In this document: piece after piece, positions 9,428 through 17,617 of the stretch
Numbering within the stretch: position 1 is the stretch's first letter
How the letters are laid out: the number at the start of each line of letters is the position of its first letter
Assembly (NCBI GenBank): GCA_017853575.1
Contig: JAFMJI010000010.1
Location: forward strand, 1 to 64,000
Source: Chitinophagaceae bacterium
GTDB taxonomy: Bacteria > Bacteroidota > Bacteroidia > Chitinophagales > Chitinophagaceae
Direction of reading: 5' to 3'
DNA: 64,000 nucleotides
Program-made: the position numbers and the translations under genes
The notes under the pieces: generated by a model
What the model was told of the DNA's origin: nothing
What the model saw: the letters and a program-made list of their open reading frames with translations, nothing else
Databases searched by the model: none

Positions 9428-10012
9428 ATGAAACAAACAATTCTCAGCTTAATTGCTTTGGTATCGCTCGCTGTTGGCGTGAATGCGCAAACTACCTGGA
9501 ACTTAGATAAGGTTCACTCCAATGTGAAATTTGCAGTTTCTCACATGGTGGTTTCAGAAGTAGAAGGAAGTTTTAAAATTTTTGATGGCAACCTGGTTGC
9601 TTCAATGCCAGATCTTTCTGATGCTAAAATCAACTTCTCGGTGGATGTTGCCTCTGTAAACACAGACAATGAGAGAAGAGATGGTCACCTGAAAAGTGAT
9701 GATTTTTTCAATGCAGAGAAATTTCCAAAAATGACTTTTGTTAGCAAGTCGATGAAGCCACTGGGAAACAATAAATACAAGTTGACAGGTGATTTAACCA
9801 TTCGTGATGTAACAAAAACTGTAGAGTTTGATGTTACCTATGGAGGTCAAATCAATACTGGTCGTGGTATCAAGGCTGGTTTCAAAGCCAAGACAACCAT
9901 TGATCGTTTGCAGTATGGATTGAAATATGCTCCAGCTTTGGAAGCAGGTGGATTGGCAGTAGGCAAAGATGTAGATATTACAGTGTTGGTTGAAATGGAT
10001 CAAGCGAAATAA
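9428..10012 (+). CDS. YceI family periplasmic protein
   Basis: A 194-residue exported protein. The signal peptide MKQTILSLIALVSLAVGVNAQ is followed by TTWNLDKVHSNVKFAVSHMV, the start of the YceI lipocalin-like barrel, which binds polyisoprenoid-type lipids in known members. Further family landmarks are RDGHLKSDDFFNAEKFPKM and the closing DVDITVLVEM. Length is typical for the family. It is transcribed alone, divergent from the Asp-box gene, and ends at a 35-bp palindrome shared with the convergent msrB gene. The exact ligand is unknown. Confidence 0.92.
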   Translation: MKQTILSLIALVSLAVGVNAQTTWNLDKVHSNVKFAVSHMVVSEVEGSFKIFDGNLVASMPDLSDAKINFSVDVASVNTDNERRDGHLKSDDFFNAEKFPKMTFVSKSMKPLGNNKYKLTGDLTIRDVTKTVEFDVTYGGQINTGRGIKAGFKAKTTIDRLQYGLKYAPALEAGGLAVGKDVDITVLVEMDQAK

Positions 10013-10015
10013 ATT

Positions 10016-10055
10016 CAGTTAACAGTTGACGGTTAACTGTTAACCGTCAACTGTT
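10016..10055. repeat. 35-bp near-perfect palindrome, GTTAAC repeat family (site A)
   Basis: Two exact 17-nt inverted arms (AACAGTTGACGGTTAAC at 10021-10037 and its complement at 10039-10055) are separated by one base. The element fills the gap between the convergent YceI and msrB stops. It lacks a T-run, so if it terminates transcription it does so without the classic tail. Related copies occur at 12643-12815, 30451-30502, 34095-34127 and 46810-46946. Confidence 0.85.
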
Positions 10056-10056
10056 C

Positions 10057-10581
10057 TTACTCTGCTTTCTTCTCAAATCCAAGACTCACTCCATTAATGC
10101 AATACCTCAATCCTGTTGGAGGAGGACCATCATTGAATACATGTCCTAAGTGAGCTTTGCATCTCCCACATTGAACTTCTGTTCTCCTTATTCCGAGTGT
10201 ATTGTCTGCAGTGTACAGAATACTTTTCTTTGATACGGGTTCAAAAAAACTTGGCCAACCACATCCACTTTCAAATTTTGTGTTGCTTTTGAAAAGCGTA
10301 TATCCGCAGGCTACACAATAGTAAGTACCGATTTCATTGGAAGTTTCAAAAGGACTTGTCCAGGGACGTTCAGTGCCTTTCTGTCTTGCAATATAAAATT
10401 GTTCAGGTGTCAAAACTTTTTTCCACTCGTCCTCGCTGATTTCAACTTTATCTGAACTCGTTCTGGAAAATACCGGATTGTTTTTTTTCTCGTCCATATT
10501 GTTCTGTTTTGAAGGCTTTTGTTGAGCAGTGCATGCATTGAAAAAGATCAATCCTGCCAGTGCAAATGTCATGTATTTCAT
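10057..10581 (-). CDS. msrB: peptide-methionine (R)-S-oxide reductase, lipoprotein form
   Basis: This 174-residue enzyme reduces the R form of methionine sulfoxide in proteins. The ATG at 10581 gives a lipoprotein signal ending FFNAC; the TTG two codons upstream is not needed. The MsrB domain shows two zinc CxxC pairs (CVACG and CGRCK), GCGWPSFFEP, and RRTEVQCGRCKAHLGHVF. The catalytic cysteine is in GLRYCINGVSLGF. The lipobox places it in the cell envelope, where it would repair oxidised exported proteins. It is transcribed alone; its stop touches the palindrome at 10021-10055. Confidence 0.93.
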   Translation of the reverse strand: MKYMTFALAGLIFFNACTAQQKPSKQNNMDEKKNNPVFSRTSSDKVEISEDEWKKVLTPEQFYIARQKGTERPWTSPFETSNEIGTYYCVACGYTLFKSNTKFESGCGWPSFFEPVSKKSILYTADNTLGIRRTEVQCGRCKAHLGHVFNDGPPPTGLRYCINGVSLGFEKKAE

Positions 10582-10664
10582 CACCAAAATTTATGCGTAA
10601 AACTAACTATATTTACCCTCCTTGAATGAGAAGATTCAAGGATATAAACCCAAAACTGACGGAA

Positions 10665-11240
10665 ATGTTCAATTTGATTTTATTTGGTCCTCCTGGCAGC
10701 GGAAAAGGAACCCAATCGGAAAAGCTGATTGCAAAATATGGCTTGAAACATTTATCTACTGGAGATATTTTTAGATCAGAAATTTCCAATCAAACAGAAT
10801 TGGGTTTGAAGGCCAAATCATTCATGGATGCAGGGCAATTGGTTCCTGATTCAGTGACCATTGGAATGGTTGACAAAGTGATCAATGCAAACAAAGATGT
10901 AAATGGGTTTTTGTTTGATGGATTTCCAAGAACAAAAGCTCAGGCAGAGGCATTGGATGAACTGTTGAAATCACATTCAACTGAAATACATGTTGTATTG
11001 GCTTTGGATGTACCGGAGGAAGAATTGATTCAACGAATGATTGGCAGGGCTAAAACCTCCGGAAGAACAGATGATGCTGATCCTGAGGTTCAGAAAAAAA
11101 GAATAACTGTTTACCGCAATGAAACATTGGCTGTTGCGGATCATTATAAAATGTTCAACAAAGTTTTACATCTCAATGGACTAGGCTCGGTAGAGGATAT
11201 ATTTCATTCTTTGTGTAAGGAAATCGACTCCAGGAAATAA
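10665..11240 (+). CDS. adk: adenylate kinase
   Basis: A 191-residue cytoplasmic enzyme that interconverts ATP, ADP and AMP. The P-loop GPPGSGKGT follows directly after MFNLILF, which fixes the start at the ATG at 10665; a 13-residue longer reading from 10626 is not supported by the family. Other landmarks are HLSTGDIFRSE, GFLFDGFPRT (NMP site) and GRAKTSGRTDD (short lid with no zinc cysteines). Length matches the short-lid adenylate kinases. A weak -7 box, TATATTTA, lies at 10608-10615. The stop is 1 bp from the stop of the convergent carbonic anhydrase gene. Confidence 0.95.
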   Translation: MFNLILFGPPGSGKGTQSEKLIAKYGLKHLSTGDIFRSEISNQTELGLKAKSFMDAGQLVPDSVTIGMVDKVINANKDVNGFLFDGFPRTKAQAEALDELLKSHSTEIHVVLALDVPEEELIQRMIGRAKTSGRTDDADPEVQKKRITVYRNETLAVADHYKMFNKVLHLNGLGSVEDIFHSLCKEIDSRK

Positions 11241-11241
11241 T

Positions 11242-11874
11242 TCATAGGTTGTCAAATTCATACAATTTGTCGATATGGGTGCCTGCTGGCATCTCAAGCA
11301 ACGGTTTGATCAGACCGTTGTGTAGTCCATATACCCACCCATGAAGATCCGGCGCATTGTTTTCTTTCCATGCTTTTTGGATGATGGATGTTTTAGCAAG
11401 ATTCAATACTTGCTCCTCTACGTTTAGTTCAACCAAGCGATCTGTTCTCTTTGTCTCATCTTTTATAGCATCGATCTCTTCTCTATGAAATCTGTATACA
11501 TCCTTGATGTTCCTTAACCATTTATTGATGATGCCCAAAGATTTTTGTGTCATCGCTGCTTGAACACCTCCACAGCCATAATGTCCGCAAACGATAATAT
11601 GTTTTACATGCAAGACTTCAACAGCATATTGCAATACTGAAAGTAAATTCAGATCTGTATTTACCACCATGTTGGCAATATTGCGGTGCACAAATATTTC
11701 TCCAGGTTGTGTGCCAGTGATTTGATTTGCTGGAACACGGCTGTCACTGCATCCTATCCACAGGTACTCAGGACTTTGAAGGTTGACAAGGTTTTTGAAA
11801 AAATCAGGATCCTTGGCCTGCGTTTCGGCAGCCCAGTTTTTGTTTTCCTGTAAAAGTTTTTCGTATGGTTTCAT
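11242..11874 (-). CDS. beta-class carbonic anhydrase
   Basis: A 210-residue zinc enzyme for CO2/bicarbonate conversion. The zinc-binding and catalytic motifs are intact: WIGCSDSRVPANQI near residue 40 and IIVCGHYGCGGVQAAM near residue 98. FVHRNIANMV is the third family landmark. There is no signal peptide, so it is cytoplasmic. The ATG at 11874 lies 12 bp after the fabG stop, so it is probably the last gene of the lptB-GH3-fabG-can unit. Its stop is 1 bp from the adk stop. Confidence 0.94.
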   Translation of the reverse strand: MKPYEKLLQENKNWAAETQAKDPDFFKNLVNLQSPEYLWIGCSDSRVPANQITGTQPGEIFVHRNIANMVVNTDLNLLSVLQYAVEVLHVKHIIVCGHYGCGGVQAAMTQKSLGIINKWLRNIKDVYRFHREEIDAIKDETKRTDRLVELNVEEQVLNLAKTSIIQKAWKENNAPDLHGWVYGLHNGLIKPLLEMPAGTHIDKLYEFDNL

Positions 11875-11886
11875 TGCAAGGCGAAA

Positions 11887-12642
11887 TTAAATATTCAAAC
11901 CCCCGCAAGCACTGATCACCTGACCTGTAATATAGCTGCTCATGTCTGATGCAAGGAAAAGTGTCGTGTTGCCAATTTCTTCAGCAGAACCAAATCGTCC
12001 GAGTGGAATCTTTGAAAGAAATGATTGTGCTGCTTCACCTTCTTTTAAATAATGTGTCATGTCCGTTTCAATAAATCCGGGTGCAATGGCATTGACACGA
12101 ACATTTCTGCTTCCAAGTTCCTGTGCGATGGATTTTGTAAAACCAATGATTCCTGCCTTGCTTGCTGCATAGCTTGATTGTCCTGCGTTTCCGCGTATAC
12201 CAATGATCGAACTCATGTTGATGATGGATCCTTTTTTTGCTTTCATCATTGGGCGTATGACTTGTTTTGTCATATTAAAAACACTCTTCAAGTTTATTTC
12301 CATCACCTCATCCCATTGTTCTGGAGTCATGCGCAGCAGTAAATTATCTTTTGAAATTCCGGCATTGTTCACACAAACATCTATTGTTCCAAATTCTTTT
12401 ACAACATCATTTACAAAGGATTCTGATTCACTAAAATTACCCGCATTGCTTCTCCAGGCTTTGGCTTTTACTCCGAGTCCTTCCAATTTAGAAACAAGTG
12501 CACTTGCCTTTTCTGCACTGCTTTCACTTACATATGTAAAGGCGATATGAGCGCCATGTTCTGCAAGCTTGATGGCAATGGCTTCACCAATTCCACGTGC
12601 AGCACCAGTTACAATTGCGATTTTATTTTCGAGGAGTTTCAT
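11887..12642 (-). CDS. fabG: 3-oxoacyl-ACP reductase FabG-type SDR
   Basis: A 251-residue short-chain dehydrogenase. The ATG at 12642 starts MKLLENKIAIVTGAARGIGE, with the NADP-binding TGAARGIG at the usual place. The 42 codons upstream translate the intergenic repeat and are not part of the gene. NNAGISKDNLLLRM, the catalytic Ser in NMSSIIG, YAASK and the end GQVISACGGLNI fit FabG, the keto-reduction step of fatty acid elongation. A different SDR substrate cannot be excluded, because no other fatty acid synthesis gene is adjacent. It lies downstream of the GH3 gene across a 122-bp repeat-filled gap, then leads into the carbonic anhydrase gene. Confidence 0.85.
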   Translation of the reverse strand: MKLLENKIAIVTGAARGIGEAIAIKLAEHGAHIAFTYVSESSAEKASALVSKLEGLGVKAKAWRSNAGNFSESESFVNDVVKEFGTIDVCVNNAGISKDNLLLRMTPEQWDEVMEINLKSVFNMTKQVIRPMMKAKKGSIINMSSIIGIRGNAGQSSYAASKAGIIGFTKSIAQELGSRNVRVNAIAPGFIETDMTHYLKEGEAAQSFLSKIPLGRFGSAEEIGNTTLFLASDMSSYITGQVISACGGLNI

Positions 12643-12815
12643 GAGAGTTCTAAGTTGTAGGTTATGAGTTGTTTGTTGACAGTTAACGGTTAACAGTTTC
12701 GTTCTAAGGCAAATATAAATTAATCTCAGATAGTCTGTTCTATTGTGATGCAATATCAATCCTTTCAATCTGTCATCAACAGAAAACCGTCAACTTTAAC
12801 AGTCAACAACTTCAG
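12643..12815. repeat. composite GTTAAC/GTTGAC intergenic repeat (sites B and C)
   Basis: The left part (12675-12699) reads GTTGACAGTTAACGGTTAAC and continues as AGTTT. The right part (12771-12811) contains AACCGTCAACTTTAACAGTC in roughly inverse orientation. The element fills the fabG-GH3 gap and runs into the 3' end of the GH3 gene, where it encodes the last residues. The layout (GAGTT-rich left flank, inverted motifs at both ends) resembles the element at 46810-46946. Confidence 0.7.
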
Positions 12816-14306
12816 TAATTCTTCAATAATCACACGATCATTGCTCAATCTCGGAACCTTGTGTTGTCCACCTAATTTGTTTTTGTTTTTTAGCCATTTA
12901 TTGAAATGTCCTTGTGGCAAAGCTTTTATCTGTGGAGGCCTTAACGCGATATCTTTATGACGCTTTGCTTCATAATCGCTGTTGAGTTTTTTTAATTCTT
13001 CATCCAATATAGTTCCAAATACTGTCAGATCAGTTGGTTCTTTTTCAAACTCTATCAACCATTCATGTGCACCATTCCCCTCATCACTAAAATAAATAGG
13101 TCCTGCAGTATAATCTGAGATGATTGCATTTGTACGTTTAGATGTTTCAGAAATTGCTCTTTCTGCATTGTCAATAATAAGTTCTTCTCCAAACGCGTTG
13201 ATAAACAATTTAAGTCGTCCACTCACAATTACTCTATAAGGTTTGATGCTGGTGAATTGTATTGTATCGCCTACCAGGTATCTCCACAATCCGCCATTGG
13301 TGCTGATTACAGGGGCATACTGTTGTCCAACTTCAACATCTTTCAATCCAATTGTTCTGGGCTCCTGTTTACCATATTCTTCAATGGGCATGAACTCATA
13401 AAATATTCCATGATCGAGAAACAACAACATGCCTTCACTTCCAGGAATATCTTGAGCGGCAAAGAATCCTTCACTGGCATTGTACATCTCCAAATAATGG
13501 ATGTCTTCGCCAATCAACTTTTTGAATTGTTCCCTGTAGGGATGAAATGAAACGCCACCATGCATATACAATTCAAGTGTTGGCCAAATTTCCTTGATGC
13601 AAGATTTCCCTGTTAATTCCAACAGTCTTTGGAACAGGACCAGGGTCCAGGTTGGAACTCCTGAGATAGAAGTTACATTTTCATTCATCGTTGATTGGGC
13701 CAACATTTCAATTTTATTCTCCCATTCATCCAGCAGGGCTATTTTTAAATCGGGTGTTCTGATCCAGTTGCCCCAGAATGGTGTGTTTTGCATCAATACA
13801 GCACTCAAATCGCCAAAATGTGCTTCTTCGTGAATGCTGTTGATATTATGACTACCACCTATCACCAATCCTTTACCTGTAAGTAAATCTGAATGGGGGT
13901 GATGAATATAATAAAGTGATAAAACATCTTTAGCTGCCTTGTAGTGACCGTCAACTAGACTTTCATGACTCACCGGAATGAACTTGCTTTTATCTGATGT
14001 GGTGCCACTGCTTTTTGCAAACCAGTTGATTGGAGTATTCCATAAAACATTTTCCTCACCAGACATGATTCTTTCAATATAAGGTTTGAGATCATTGTAC
14101 TCATGTATGGGGATGGCCTGCTTGAAATTTTTAGTATTGAAAAGTTTGGGAAAATCATACTGCCGTCCAAACGAAGTGTATTGACCAGCTGTAACAAGAT
14201 CCTGTAATACCTCTCTCTGAGCGGATATTGGATGATCGATCCATGCCTCAATTCTCCAAGAACGCAATCTTGCCAGCGTTGAAATGGCAGGACTCAGCAG
14301 TTTCAT
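12765..14306 (-). CDS. GH3-family acyl-adenylating enzyme
   Basis: A 513-residue cytoplasmic protein of the GH3 family, relatives of acyl-CoA synthetases that adenylate carboxylic acids and join them to amino acids or other acceptors. Landmarks: the ATP loop WFAKSSGTTSDKSKFIPVS near residue 90, YNASEGFFAAQ, GLWRYLVGDTIQF, and the late LGGQHKVPRLSNDR. Bacterial substrates are largely unknown. The last roughly 15 residues (KLLTVKVDGFLLMTD) are encoded by the intergenic repeat and look like an acquired tail, because the family motif LGGQHKVPRLSNDR normally lies close to the end. The ATG is 9 bp after the lptB stop, so the two are co-transcribed. Confidence 0.85.
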   Translation of the reverse strand: MKLLSPAISTLARLRSWRIEAWIDHPISAQREVLQDLVTAGQYTSFGRQYDFPKLFNTKNFKQAIPIHEYNDLKPYIERIMSGEENVLWNTPINWFAKSSGTTSDKSKFIPVSHESLVDGHYKAAKDVLSLYYIHHPHSDLLTGKGLVIGGSHNINSIHEEAHFGDLSAVLMQNTPFWGNWIRTPDLKIALLDEWENKIEMLAQSTMNENVTSISGVPTWTLVLFQRLLELTGKSCIKEIWPTLELYMHGGVSFHPYREQFKKLIGEDIHYLEMYNASEGFFAAQDIPGSEGMLLFLDHGIFYEFMPIEEYGKQEPRTIGLKDVEVGQQYAPVISTNGGLWRYLVGDTIQFTSIKPYRVIVSGRLKLFINAFGEELIIDNAERAISETSKRTNAIISDYTAGPIYFSDEGNGAHEWLIEFEKEPTDLTVFGTILDEELKKLNSDYEAKRHKDIALRPPQIKALPQGHFNKWLKNKNKLGGQHKVPRLSNDRVIIEELLKLLTVKVDGFLLMTD

Positions 14307-14315
14307 AAAAATGAT

Positions 14316-15098
14316 TTATTTACTGTTGATGGTAAAACCTTGTTTTGCTTCTTCATGCAAATAGTCTTTGCGTTTCAGCTCGAAATTTCTGCCAAGGTAG
14401 AGTCTTCTTACCTGTTCGTCTTCTGCCAATTGTTCAGCAGTTCCGTGTTTAAATATTTTACCTTCTATCAAAAGATAAGCCCGGTCACAAATAGACAAGG
14501 TCTCATTCACATTGTGATCAGTAATCAGAATACCAATGTTTTTATACTTCAATCTTGCTACCACTGTTTGAATATCTTCTACGGCAATGGGATCTACTCC
14601 AGCAAAGGGCTCATCCAACAAAATAAATTTTGGATCTACTGCCAATGCTCTTGCAATTTCTGTTCTTCTTCTCTCACCTCCACTGAGTGAGTCGCCATTA
14701 TTTTTTCTTACATGCGATAACCTAAATTCTGCTATCAGTGATTCCAGTTTTTCTTTTTGTTCCTGTTTGCTCAGTGTTGTCATCTCAAGTACTGCTGCAA
14801 TATTATCTTCTACTGATAGTTTTCTAAACACCGATGCCTCCTGTGGAAGATACCCAATACCCATTTGAGCTCTTTTATACATGGGTAGTTTGGTGATGTT
14901 GATATCATTTAAATAAACATCTCCTTCATCCGGCTTGATCAATCCAACGACCATATAGAATGATGTAGTTTTTCCCGCACCATTCGGGCCTAGTAATCCA
15001 ACAATTTCACCTTGTTTTACTTCAACAGATACCTGGTTTACAACGGTTCTGTTGTGGTATCTTTTAACGAGTTGTTGCGTGGTAATAGTGAGGCTCAT
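14316..15098 (-). CDS. lptB: LPS export ABC transporter ATPase LptB
   Basis: A 260-residue ATPase of the LptBFG complex that drives lipopolysaccharide from the inner membrane to the cell surface. The ATG at 15098 starts [20 protein letters not shown]; the 21 codons upstream run through the promoter region and are rejected. It shows Walker [11 protein letters not shown]-loop PQEASVF, signature LSGGERRR, Walker [14 protein letters not shown] and H-loop ITDHNV. The [13 protein letters not shown] stretch is typical of LptB. LptC is encoded at 53836 in this window; LptF/G are not seen. It heads the unit lptB-GH3-fabG-can and is divergent from metF. Confidence 0.92.
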   Translation of the reverse strand: MSLTITTQQLVKRYHNRTVVNQVSVEVKQGEIVGLLGPNGAGKTTSFYMVVGLIKPDEGDVYLNDINITKLPMYKRAQMGIGYLPQEASVFRKLSVEDNIAAVLEMTTLSKQEQKEKLESLIAEFRLSHVRKNNGDSLSGGERRRTEIARALAVDPKFILLDEPFAGVDPIAVEDIQTVVARLKYKNIGILITDHNVNETLSICDRAYLLIEGKIFKHGTAEQLAEDEQVRRLYLGRNFELKRKDYLHEEAKQGFTINSK

Positions 15099-15104
15099 GC
15101 TATA

Positions 15105-15112
15105 CAAATGTA
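15105..15112 (-). promoter_or_regulatory. -7 box for lptB
   Basis: The minus strand reads TACATTTG, an exact TAnnTTTG match ending 6 nt before the lptB ATG. If used, the transcript would start at or almost at the start codon. No clear TTG -33 element was found. Confidence 0.4.
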
Positions 15113-15137
15113 TCAAATTTAAACAGCATATTATCCT

Positions 15138-15145
15138 TACTTTTG
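15138..15145 (+). promoter_or_regulatory. -7 box for metF
   Basis: TACTTTTG, an exact TAnnTTTG match 24 nt before the metF ATG. It overlaps the TTG that would be the alternative start at 15143, which supports the ATG at 15170. No clear -33 TTG. Confidence 0.5.
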
Positions 15146-15169
15146 CTATCCCACAAAACACCGAAGGGC

Positions 15170-16123
15170 ATGAAAGTAATTGACCATATTAAGCAGGCAA
15201 AAAACACCTTGGTTTCTTTTGAAGTACTCCCTCCATTGAAGGGCAAGAACATTGCTTCATTGTACCAGCATCTGGATCCTTTGATGGAATTTAAGCCTTC
15301 TTTCATCAATGTCACCTACCACCGCAGTGAGCATATCTTCAAGAAAAAGCAGGACGGTACTTTTGAAAAAGTGGAAGTAAGAAAGCGTCCGGGTACCGTA
15401 GGAATTTGTGCCGCCATCATGAACCATTATCAGATTGATGCGGTTCCGCATTTAATATGTGGCGGATTTACCAAACGTGAAACTGAAGATGCATTGATTG
15501 ATTTGAATTTTCTCGGCATCGACAATGTACTTGTTTTGAGAGGGGATGCTACAAAGAATGAGACAAGTTTTGAGCCAGAGCCCAATGGAAATAAATATGC
15601 AATTGATCTTTTACAACAGGTAGATCGTTTAAACAATGGTATTTATCTGGAAGAAGATATTCGTGAAGGATTTCGTACCAATTTCTGTATGGGAGTTGCC
15701 GGATATCCTGAAAAACATTTTGAAGCGCCCAACATGGATACAGACATGCGGTATCTGAAAGCAAAAGTTGATGCAGGTGCAGAATACATTGTCACTCAAA
15801 TGTTTTTTGACAATGCAAAATATTTTGCATTTGTTGACAAATGCAGGGCAAATGGAATCAATATTCCTATTATACCAGGGTTAAAACCGCTGACCAGCAA
15901 AAAGCAACTGACGGTCATTCCAAGAATTTTTCATGTTGATCTTCCAACAGATCTGATCAACGATATGAATAAGTCCAAAACTGATGCGGAGAGTGAACAG
16001 GTTGGAATGAATTGGTTGGTACATCAATCCAAAGAACTTAAAAAGGCAGGCGTACCAGTGTTACATTATTATACACTTGGAAAACCAATGATCATCCGCG
16101 ATGCCGTTGCACAAGTTTTTTAA
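15170..16123 (+). CDS. metF: methylenetetrahydrofolate reductase
   Basis: A 317-residue FAD enzyme that reduces 5,10-methylene-THF to 5-methyl-THF for methionine synthesis. It starts [22 protein letters not shown], where the conserved catalytic Glu of the SFEVLPP motif falls at the usual position. Other landmarks are [38 protein letters not shown] and PIIPGLKP. A purine-rich stretch precedes the ATG, and an exact -7 box lies at 15138-15145. The gene is single and divergent from lptB. Its TAA shares the tetranucleotide TTAA (16120-16123) with the stop of the convergent TlpA-like gene. Confidence 0.95.
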   Translation: MKVIDHIKQAKNTLVSFEVLPPLKGKNIASLYQHLDPLMEFKPSFINVTYHRSEHIFKKKQDGTFEKVEVRKRPGTVGICAAIMNHYQIDAVPHLICGGFTKRETEDALIDLNFLGIDNVLVLRGDATKNETSFEPEPNGNKYAIDLLQQVDRLNNGIYLEEDIREGFRTNFCMGVAGYPEKHFEAPNMDTDMRYLKAKVDAGAEYIVTQMFFDNAKYFAFVDKCRANGINIPIIPGLKPLTSKKQLTVIPRIFHVDLPTDLINDMNKSKTDAESEQVGMNWLVHQSKELKKAGVPVLHYYTLGKPMIIRDAVAQVF

Positions 16124-17565
16124 GGAAGTTTCTGTTGTGATTTTTTCTTTGCTTCCATGAATTCATCTAATTGCAGATAGCTCAATTTTTTTGCAATGAT
16201 GTTTTTATTGTTGTCGAGTAAATAAACCATGGGCGTTTGATACACATCATATAATTGGCGAAATCCTGGCTTTCCTGCTTTGTAAATTTTATCCTTCATT
16301 TCATCAGTCTGATAAATATGGCTCCATCCTACCAGGTTGTGCTCTTTGATAAACTTTAGCCAGTTTTGTTTTCCTCCATCCACCATCACACCAATCATCT
16401 TTACTCCACTTTTTCTCCATTTCGCCTGATAGATGGAATCCATTTTGGGAACTTCTTCTTTACAATGTCCACAGGTTGGGTCCCAGAAACAAATTACAGT
16501 AAAAGGTGCCTGGATAGAACTTAGTAAAAAAGGTTTACCGAGGGTATCAATCATTTGTAACTCAGGTGCTTTTAATCCTATGCGGTTTGACATCAATGAA
16601 TAGCCTCGGTCAAATACAAATTTTTTGTACTGTTCATTCATCCAGCTATCTGCCTGTCCTGTTAAAAAATATTTTTCAAACAAATGCACAAACACTGCAT
16701 CCTGTCCCATGTATTTGGGATTAACATATTTGTCTGTTAAGCTTGATAAAAAGAACTTAAACATTTCTTCGTTTGGCTTGGAGGACTGCAACATTTTGTC
16801 TGCATACACCATCAGTGAATCCGGCACCTGCGGCAGTACTTCATCATAATATCTATCAAACTTACCTTGCAATACTGGAGTTCGAATCAATCGTTCGTCT
16901 GTAAAGCTGATGCCATCCCAGAAGTGATCTTTATAATAATTGTATGCATACACACTATCGTATTTGCCTTTTGGGTGATTGGATGCTGGAGGAATTTCAG
17001 GGTCCTTTAAAATATTGAATATGGAAGTCAATAAACTATTGGGATATTTTTTTTGAATATCCATCCTGTAATCTTGCATCGATTGTCCCAGGGTCTTGAT
17101 TATATTATTGATAGAGTCATATGCGGGATCTCCAGCCTTGCCTGACAATTTTTTTCTCAGGTCGTTCATAGCGGTTCCAATTTCATATGATTTCTGTTGG
17201 TATTGAGTAAAAACAGTATTGTCGATTGAATTTTCAAATTGAAGGGATTGTAAGAGTTTGCTGGTGTCTGCTTTCAATGAGAATTTAACATCCTTGTCGA
17301 TCATGCATTCAACCCATCCGTTTTTTTCTGGAAACACAACCAGGTATACTCCACCTTGAAGTTTTTTTGTTCCTGTAAAAACTGCATCTCCTGATGGTTC
17401 AATTTTTGCAGAGTCAATTAGATATTGCTTGTTGCCAAAATGGTATGCCAGGTAAAAATATCCTTTATTGAATGGTTTGATGTTTGCTTTGATTTCATAT
17501 GCGGATTGTGAGGTCGCAATAAAATGAATGCTTAAAAATGCAACTGCCATTGCAAGAATTCTCAT
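16120..17565 (-). CDS. exported TlpA-like thioredoxin-fold protein (DUF4369/DUF5106 type)
   Basis: A 481-residue exported protein. The ATG at 17565 gives the signal MRILAMAVAFLSIHFIATSQ; the upstream TTG reading is rejected. An N-terminal beta domain (about residues 25-125) resembles DUF4369, and a helical middle part resembles DUF5106. The C-terminal thioredoxin-like domain carries the redox motif CFWDPTCGHCKEEVPKM near residue 365 and the cis-Pro region QTPMVYLLDNN. This layout is common in Bacteroidota envelope thiol-disulfide proteins; the target is unknown. A TTG-N18-TAATTTTG promoter lies just upstream. The stop overlaps metF's by 4 nt. Confidence 0.85.
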   Translation of the reverse strand: MRILAMAVAFLSIHFIATSQSAYEIKANIKPFNKGYFYLAYHFGNKQYLIDSAKIEPSGDAVFTGTKKLQGGVYLVVFPEKNGWVECMIDKDVKFSLKADTSKLLQSLQFENSIDNTVFTQYQQKSYEIGTAMNDLRKKLSGKAGDPAYDSINNIIKTLGQSMQDYRMDIQKKYPNSLLTSIFNILKDPEIPPASNHPKGKYDSVYAYNYYKDHFWDGISFTDERLIRTPVLQGKFDRYYDEVLPQVPDSLMVYADKMLQSSKPNEEMFKFFLSSLTDKYVNPKYMGQDAVFVHLFEKYFLTGQADSWMNEQYKKFVFDRGYSLMSNRIGLKAPELQMIDTLGKPFLLSSIQAPFTVICFWDPTCGHCKEEVPKMDSIYQAKWRKSGVKMIGVMVDGGKQNWLKFIKEHNLVGWSHIYQTDEMKDKIYKAGKPGFRQLYDVYQTPMVYLLDNNKNIIAKKLSYLQLDEFMEAKKKSQQKLP

Positions 17566-17580
17566 GTAAAATGCTTTCGG

Positions 17581-17609
17581 CAAAATTATTCAATAACTTT
17601 ATAAATCAA
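17581..17609 (-). promoter_or_regulatory. promoter of the TlpA-like gene
   Basis: On the minus strand, TTG (17609-17607), an 18-nt spacer and TAATTTTG (17588-17581), an exact Bacteroidota-type pair, end 15 nt before the ATG at 17565. It lies in the 52-bp gap shared with the divergent methylase gene. Confidence 0.55.
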
Positions 17610-17617
17610 TCTTAAAT

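Noticed and set aside
12643-12768. 42-residue extension of FabG
   Set aside because: It translates the intergenic repeat and has no similarity to FabG N-termini.
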